From positions 6,014,001 to 6,078,000 of the forward strand of contig NZ_CP024608.1 in NCBI RefSeq assembly GCF_002752675.1: a stretch of DNA of 64,000 nucleotides, given 5' to 3'. A program made the translations under genes and the position numbers. Positions 59,700 through 64,000 of the stretch are shown here, one piece after another (the stretch's first letter is position 1; the number at the start of each line of letters is the position of its first letter). The stretch comes from Massilia violaceinigra. Its GTDB lineage: Bacteria > Pseudomonadota > Gammaproteobacteria > Burkholderiales > Burkholderiaceae_D. A model generated the notes under the pieces. The model was not told the DNA's origin and ran no database searches. It saw only the letters and a program-made list of their open reading frames with translations.

Positions 59700-61136
59700 T
59701 TACTGTTTGGCGGCGTCGACCCAGCGCGCCACCGGCTTGTCGGTATTGGCCAGGAACCAGGTGGTGGCCGCCATCAGCGCCACGTGGCGGCGCAGGTTTT
59801 CCGGATCGACCTTGTCGAGCGTATCGGCCGCGGTATGGTGGTAATGGAAGTAGCTGGACGTGTCGATCAGCGGCGAGAAGCTCGGCACCCCGGCCTGTTC
59901 GAGTTCGTGCAGGTCGCCGGTGCTGAGCGCATCGCTGCGCTGGAAGGCGCCGGCGCCCATCGGTTCGAGCGCGGCCTGCAGCGGCGCGAACTGCGCCACG
60001 TCGCGCGCCAGCACGCTGGCGCGCAGCCCGAACGGCCGCCCTGCCCCGCTGTCGCTCTCGATGGCGGCAATCTGCTTGCCCAGCGTCGTCTTGTTCGCCT
60101 CGAAATACGCTTGCGCGCCGCGCCCGCCGTTTTCCTCGTTGGCCCAGGCGATCACGCGGATCGTGCGGCGCGGCCGGTAGTCGAGCTTTTTCAGCGTCTC
60201 GATCACGGCCATCGCGCTGGCGACCCCGGCGCCGTCGTCGTTGGCGCCGGTGGCCAGGTCCCAGGAATCGAGGTGGCCGGAGACAATCACGAATTCGTCG
60301 GCCTTGTCGGTGCCCGGCCAGTCGGCGATGACGTTGAAACTGTCGGCGTCGGGCAGGATTTGCGGCGTGAGCGTCAGGCGCATGCTCAGCGGGCCGCGCG
60401 CGGCCAGGCGCACCATCAGCATGGCGTCTTCGGCACTGACGGCGGCCGCCGGAATGCGCGCGCCGTCCTGCATGCCGCCGGTGCCGGTGTGCGGCAGGCG
60501 GAAATCGGCGCCGCCGACCGAACGTACCAGCGCCGCGGCGGCGCCCAGTTCGGCCGCCATGCGCGGTCCGCCGACCCGGTATTTCGCGCCCTGGCGGTAA
60601 GCCTGCGACGCCATGCCCCGCTCGGCCATGCCCTGGTCGAAGGCCACGTCGAACAGCACGATGCGGCCCTTCACCTCGGCACTGCGCGCCTTGAGTTCAT
60701 CGAAGCTGCGCACCACCATCACCGGCGCCACCAGCCCCGCCGCCGGCGTGGCGGACGATCCGCCCAAGGCGGTGAGCACCACGCGCTGGGTCACGCCGGC
60801 CGGCCGTCCGCGATAATCCACCAGCTCGCCCTTTTCTTCGCCACGCACCCAGTGCGGCACCTTGACCGGCTGCAGCGTCACGGTGGCGCCCAGCTTGCGC
60901 ATGGCGTCGGCCACCTGGGTGACAGCGGCGGCGCCGCCGGCAGACCCGGACAGGCGCGGCCCGATCAGGTCCGTCATGTCGGCCAGGCGCTCGTAGGCCC
61001 AGTCGCTTTTGAGCGCGGTATCGCGGATTTTCGCCAGGGCGGCAGGGTCGTTGCCGGGAGCGGCGGCAAACGCGCCGCCACTGACGATGCTGGCGGCGAG
61101 AAGGGACAACACAGGCGTGTGGAACGTGCGTGACAT
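59700..61136 (-). CDS. M28 family peptidase
   Basis: 478 residues with a signal peptide (LLAASIVSGGAFA). Zinc ligands in order: His in IVSGHLDSWD, Asp in TGANDDGAGVASAM, Glu-Glu in WANEENGGRGA, Asp in AIESDSG and His in FHYHHTAADTLDKV. The layout is that of carboxypeptidase Q/PSMA-like exopeptidases in the M28 clan. Exported, probably acting in the periplasm on peptides. It ends 8 bp from the MBL gene stop. Confidence 0.91.
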   Translation of the reverse strand: MSRTFHTPVLSLLAASIVSGGAFAAAPGNDPAALAKIRDTALKSDWAYERLADMTDLIGPRLSGSAGGAAAVTQVADAMRKLGATVTLQPVKVPHWVRGEEKGELVDYRGRPAGVTQRVVLTALGGSSATPAAGLVAPVMVVRSFDELKARSAEVKGRIVLFDVAFDQGMAERGMASQAYRQGAKYRVGGPRMAAELGAAAALVRSVGGADFRLPHTGTGGMQDGARIPAAAVSAEDAMLMVRLAARGPLSMRLTLTPQILPDADSFNVIADWPGTDKADEFVIVSGHLDSWDLATGANDDGAGVASAMAVIETLKKLDYRPRRTIRVIAWANEENGGRGAQAYFEANKTTLGKQIAAIESDSGAGRPFGLRASVLARDVAQFAPLQAALEPMGAGAFQRSDALSTGDLHELEQAGVPSFSPLIDTSSYFHYHHTAADTLDKVDPENLRRHVALMAATTWFLANTDKPVARWVDAAKQ

Positions 61137-61243
61137 GCGTTCAATCCTAGAAGTGGGCAGAAGGATTCCAACGATAGCGCATTTACGCCGGGCGTGCCGG
61201 GATGATGCCGGTCAAAGGCGGGTCGGCAGCGCGTCCCCCCCGC

Positions 61244-62377
61244 TCATGCCGCCACCAGCCGCACCCGCGTGATCTCGGACGGGGCGCCGAAACGCTTCGG
61301 CGGGCCCCAGTAACCGGTGCCGCGGCTGGTGTAGACCCACAGTTCGCTCATGCGGTTCAGGCCCGCGGTGAACGGCTGCTGCAGGGGTACGAACAGGTTC
61401 CAGGGGAAGAACTGGCCGCCGTGCGTGTGGCCCGAGAGCTGCAGGTGAAAGCCCGCGTCGGCCGCGGCGGGCGCGCTGCGCGGCTGGTGCGCCAGCAGGA
61501 TGCGCACGGTTACGTGGTCCGGCGCGCCCGCGGCCGCCGCGCGCGGATTGCTGCGGTGCGTTTCGTCGAAATGGTGCGCGGTGAAGTCGGTCACGCCGGC
61601 GATCATCAGGGCCGCGTCGCCACGCTCGCAGACCACGTGCTGGTTCATCAGCACCGTCAGGCCGAGGCGGCGCATTTCGGCGATCCACTCGTCGGCGCCG
61701 GAATAGTATTCATGGTTGCCGGTGACGAAAAAGGTGCCGTCGCGGGCCGACAGGCGCGCCAGCGGCTCGGTGTGCATGCGCAGGCGCCGCACGCTGCCGT
61801 CGACCAGGTCGCCCGTGATGGCGATGGCGTCCGGCTTGAGCGCGTTGACCCGGGTGACGATGGCGTTCAGGTAGCCGCGCTTGATGGTCGGGCCCACGTG
61901 AACGTCGGAAATCTGCACGATCGAGTACCCGTGCAGCGCGGCCGGCAGGCCGGCGATGGGCACGTCCACATCGACCACGCGCGCCACGCGGCGGGCGTTG
62001 ACCAGGCCAATCAGGGTCACGCCCAGCGCCAGCAGCGGTACCGCCATGGCCGTGCCGCGCACGATGGCCTGGCCGGCGCCGCCGGCCATTTCAAACGCCA
62101 GCAAGCCAAGGTCGCGCACGAGGGTCAGGACCAGCAGCGAGGAAAAAAAGCCCATCGTCAGCATCCCTGCCCACGCCAGCTGGTCGGCCCAGCGCCAGCG
62201 CTTGAAGCGCACCGACAGCAGCCCGGCCGGCATCAAGAGAGTCGACGCGGCCAGCAAGGCGACCGCCAGGGCCACGCCCAGCGGGCCGGGATCGATGGCC
62301 GGCACCAGCCGCATGCCTATATAGACATGCAACATTGACAGAAGGGCCAGGACGATGAAAACGGCGCGCGCGGGCAT
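61244..62377 (-). CDS. Membrane metallophosphoesterase
   Basis: 377 residues. ATG 62377 gives MPARAVFIVLALLSMLHVYI; an ATG 48 bases upstream is possible, and neither has a strong ribosome site. Four N-terminal membrane helices are followed by the phosphoesterase domain: SDVHVGPTIKRG, GDLVDGSVRR, GNHEYYSGADEW and LSGHTHGGQFFPW are the four metal-binding boxes. Similar YkuE/YaeI-like proteins act on phosphodiesters or phospholipids such as UDP-diacylglucosamine. No lipid A gene is adjacent. Confidence 0.87.
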   Translation of the reverse strand: MPARAVFIVLALLSMLHVYIGMRLVPAIDPGPLGVALAVALLAASTLLMPAGLLSVRFKRWRWADQLAWAGMLTMGFFSSLLVLTLVRDLGLLAFEMAGGAGQAIVRGTAMAVPLLALGVTLIGLVNARRVARVVDVDVPIAGLPAALHGYSIVQISDVHVGPTIKRGYLNAIVTRVNALKPDAIAITGDLVDGSVRRLRMHTEPLARLSARDGTFFVTGNHEYYSGADEWIAEMRRLGLTVLMNQHVVCERGDAALMIAGVTDFTAHHFDETHRSNPRAAAAGAPDHVTVRILLAHQPRSAPAAADAGFHLQLSGHTHGGQFFPWNLFVPLQQPFTAGLNRMSELWVYTSRGTGYWGPPKRFGAPSEITRVRLVAA

Positions 62378-62591
62378 GGGCAGGTCCGGAAAAGGAGGGG
62401 TAACCGAAGGCAGATGGGGCGGCATTCGGCTTACGCAAGGGCAAAGATCGCACGCGACCGTTGTTACAGTACGCACGCATTTGTAAGATTCTGTATTACC
62501 AATGGAGTTCCCATGGAGTACCGCTATAGTGGAGTCATGCCCCAGCGCTTGCGTGATCATCCCGATCTCGGTTGAGGCCAAAGGAAACGCT

Positions 62592-63110
62592 ATGTTGAAC
62601 ACACAATTTGTTGGTGCGGTGATTCTGGCTGCAGCGGCCATCTCATCCACCGCAATGGCTAGCGACCGCGGCGTCAATACGGCGATCGGCGCCGTCGCCG
62701 GCGCAGCAATCGGCAACAGCACCGGATCGCGCAACGGCGCGCTGGTTGGTGGCGTCATCGGTGCGGTGGTCGGCAATTCGATCAGCACCCGTGACCGTGC
62801 TTACAACTCCGGAAACTACAACGACAGCCGTTACGACAGCCGTTACGACAACCGCTATGAAACCCGCTACGAAGAGCGCCGCTACGAGCGCCCGTACCGC
62901 GAGCCGGCACGCGTGTATGTCGAATCGCGCAGCTACTACCAGCCAGCCCCGGTGTATTACGCGCCGCCTCCGCGCTACTACGGCCCTCCGGCGGTCGTGT
63001 ATGTTGAGCGCGGCCGCGGATATCGTCACGGGTACGGACATGGTCATGGCCGCGGCCACGGTCGTGGTCACGGACACGGTCACGGATACGGATACGGATA
63101 CGACCGTTAA
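62592..63110 (+). CDS. Glycine-zipper protein with Gly/His-rich tail
   Basis: 172 residues from ATG 62592, which follows AAAGGAAA. Signal peptide (MLNTQFVGAVILAAAAISSTA), then a glycine zipper (NTAIGAVAGAAIGNSTGSRN, GGVIGAVVGNSI), a Tyr/Arg/Pro-rich middle (YEERRYERPYREP, then PPRYYGPPAVVYVERG) and a C-terminus of alternating Gly/His/Arg/Tyr residues (GHGHGRGHGRGHGHGHGYGY). Zipper domains of this type associate with the outer membrane. The Gly/His run could bind metal, but this is speculative. A strong terminator follows. Confidence 0.8.
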   Translation: MLNTQFVGAVILAAAAISSTAMASDRGVNTAIGAVAGAAIGNSTGSRNGALVGGVIGAVVGNSISTRDRAYNSGNYNDSRYDSRYDNRYETRYEERRYERPYREPARVYVESRSYYQPAPVYYAPPPRYYGPPAVVYVERGRGYRHGYGHGHGRGHGRGHGHGHGYGYGYDR

Positions 63111-63139
63111 TAACAGCTAGTTCCCCCCAGATTTGCCCG

Positions 63140-63165
63140 GGCACGAGTTTCTCGTGCCTTTTTTT
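63140..63165 (+). terminator. Rho-independent terminator
   Basis: GGCACGAG/CTCGTGCC with a TTT loop and seven T's, 30 bp after the glycine-zipper stop. Confidence 0.92.
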
Positions 63166-63237
63166 CGTCTCGACACCCTTTCCCACGCCCCCGACTATGG
63201 CTTGCTGACGGCACGTGCCGGCACCTGAGGGGGAAGC

Positions 63238-64000
63238 ATGGAAACAGCGGACGCAATCATCGCGCTTGGGGCGGGCCAATACCGCCTGTGCGGCCAGCTG
63301 GGCGGCTCCGCCTACGGCGTGGTGTGGCGTGCGATGGGGCCGCGCGGCGAGGTGGCGCTCAAGCTGGTCAACCGCGACCAGATGGCGCGCGCCCATCCCC
63401 TGCAGCGGGAGCGCTGGGTGACCAGCGCCCGCAACGAAATCGCCTTCCTGCAATCGCTCGCCCCGTGGGACGAGCGCCACGTGGTGCGCCTGCTCGACAG
63501 CGGCGAGCACGATGGCTTGCCCGTCATGGCGCTCGAACTGCTCGACACCGACCTTGGCCGCCACATCGCCATCGAACGCGATGCCGGGCGCCCGCTCGCC
63601 ACCAGTCAGCTGCTCGACTGGCTCGGGCAGATCAACCAGGCGCTGGCCAAGGTTCACCAGTACGGCTGGTCGTATCTGGACTTAAAGCCGGCCAATGTGC
63701 TGCTCTCGCGCCGTCACGGCAGCGTCAAGCTGGCCGATTTCGGCACCAGCCGCCCGCTGGCCGACGGCCATGCCCGCGCCTACGCCGGCACGGCCAGCTG
63801 GCAGGCGCCGGAACAGTTTTTCCCGGACCGCGCCGGCTGCTACGATACCGATACGCGTACCGACTATTTTGCCCTCGGGGCGCTGTTTTATTATCTGGTG
63901 ACGGGCGGCCTGCCGCTGCGCTTTTGCAGCGACTGCGGCCAGGCATACCGCGAGCACCGCAACGAGGGCGCGGCCATGCTGCTGGCGCGCCACGGAAACC
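63238..64000 (+). CDS. Ser/Thr protein kinase (partial, runs off the window)
   Basis: Frame open to the window end, 254 codons seen. The start ATG 63238 follows GGGGGAA. Kinase subdomains in order: Gly-rich LGGSAYGVVWRA, ATP Lys in EVALKLVNRD, Glu near ARNEIAFLQS, catalytic loop YLDLKPANVL (Asp and Asn present, but the usual HRD is YLD), the Mg motif as LADFGTSRPL, and activation segment end AGTASWQAPEQF, then DTRTDYFALGALFYYLVTG. It resembles bacterial Hanks-type kinases. The missing His-Arg of HRD marks it as a non-RD type, which usually needs no activation-loop phosphorylation. The C-terminal sensor part lies outside the window. Confidence 0.87.
   Translation, partial: METADAIIALGAGQYRLCGQLGGSAYGVVWRAMGPRGEVALKLVNRDQMARAHPLQRERWVTSARNEIAFLQSLAPWDERHVVRLLDSGEHDGLPVMALELLDTDLGRHIAIERDAGRPLATSQLLDWLGQINQALAKVHQYGWSYLDLKPANVLLSRRHGSVKLADFGTSRPLADGHARAYAGTASWQAPEQFFPDRAGCYDTDTRTDYFALGALFYYLVTGGLPLRFCSDCGQAYREHRNEGAAMLLARHGN

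Overview
The window is a GC-rich, densely packed stretch of chromosome from a betaproteobacterium. The best fit is Massilia or a relative in the Oxalobacteraceae. This is inferred from gene content and codon style (PEP-CTERM proteins, a DUF3297 protein, a 4-fold-beta-flower protein, many TonB/LysR sugar genes, GC-rich third positions), because no rRNA or core marker is present to fix the genus. Positions 2-427 are the end of a diguanylate cyclase and 63238-64000 the start of a Ser/Thr kinase, so the window is cut from a larger replicon.

Layout. 1-7.0 kb: GGDEF end, a chemotaxis receptor, then a minus-strand four-gene operon of two acyl-CoA dehydrogenases and two MaoC hydratases, facing an Rrf2 regulator coupled to a DUF4184 membrane protein. 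7-12 kb: a tail-specific protease, an HELAH membrane protein, a broken R2K/DUF1963 locus, a SHOCT protein and a DUF3297 protein. 12-17 kb is a scrambled accessory patch: a helical-repeat protein and its decayed tandem copy, a DUF7684-like gene, two remnants of one IS1380-type element, the remains of a Tc-toxin A gene and a secreted protein. 17-25.5 kb: thymidine kinase, an OYE/quinone-reductase operon with a divergent LysR, an acetyltransferase with a penicillin-acylase-family enzyme, an orphan ParB-like gene, an Rnl2-like RNA ligase interrupted by an in-frame TAG, and tRNA-Leu(TAA). 25.7-36.4 kb: a large secreted Svx/AvrXca-like protein, a CPA2 antiporter, a REPIN-like inverted repeat, a MocR regulator, an ion channel, a lipid kinase, a hybrid histidine kinase and a 4FB protein.

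36.4-50.7 kb is the centrepiece: a complete galactoside-to-pyruvate locus, all on the minus strand. A GH35 beta-galactosidase releases galactose. A TonB receptor and an AraFGH-type ABC system take up the sugar. An SDR dehydrogenase, an SMP-30 lactonase, DgoD, DgoK and DgoA then carry it through the oxidative DeLey-Doudoroff route. A LysR gene sits in the middle. The same LysR-type dyad (AGCTAT-N11-ATAGCT and a close copy) lies upstream of both transcription units, so I infer one regulon.

50.8-64 kb: two PEP-CTERM proteins, a small acidic protein, a seven-bladed lectin-like propeller, a sugar dehydrogenase, a beta-helix lipoprotein, several small proteins, an ETHE1-like metallo-hydrolase, an M28 peptidase, a membrane metallophosphoesterase, a glycine-zipper protein with a Gly/His-rich tail, and the kinase.

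Nothing here is clearly a new defence or mobile system. The most unusual items are the paired operators of the galactose regulon, the TAG-split RNA ligase, the R2K/DUF1963 chimera, the Tc-toxin relic bounded by IS1380 fragments, and the Svx-like and propeller proteins.
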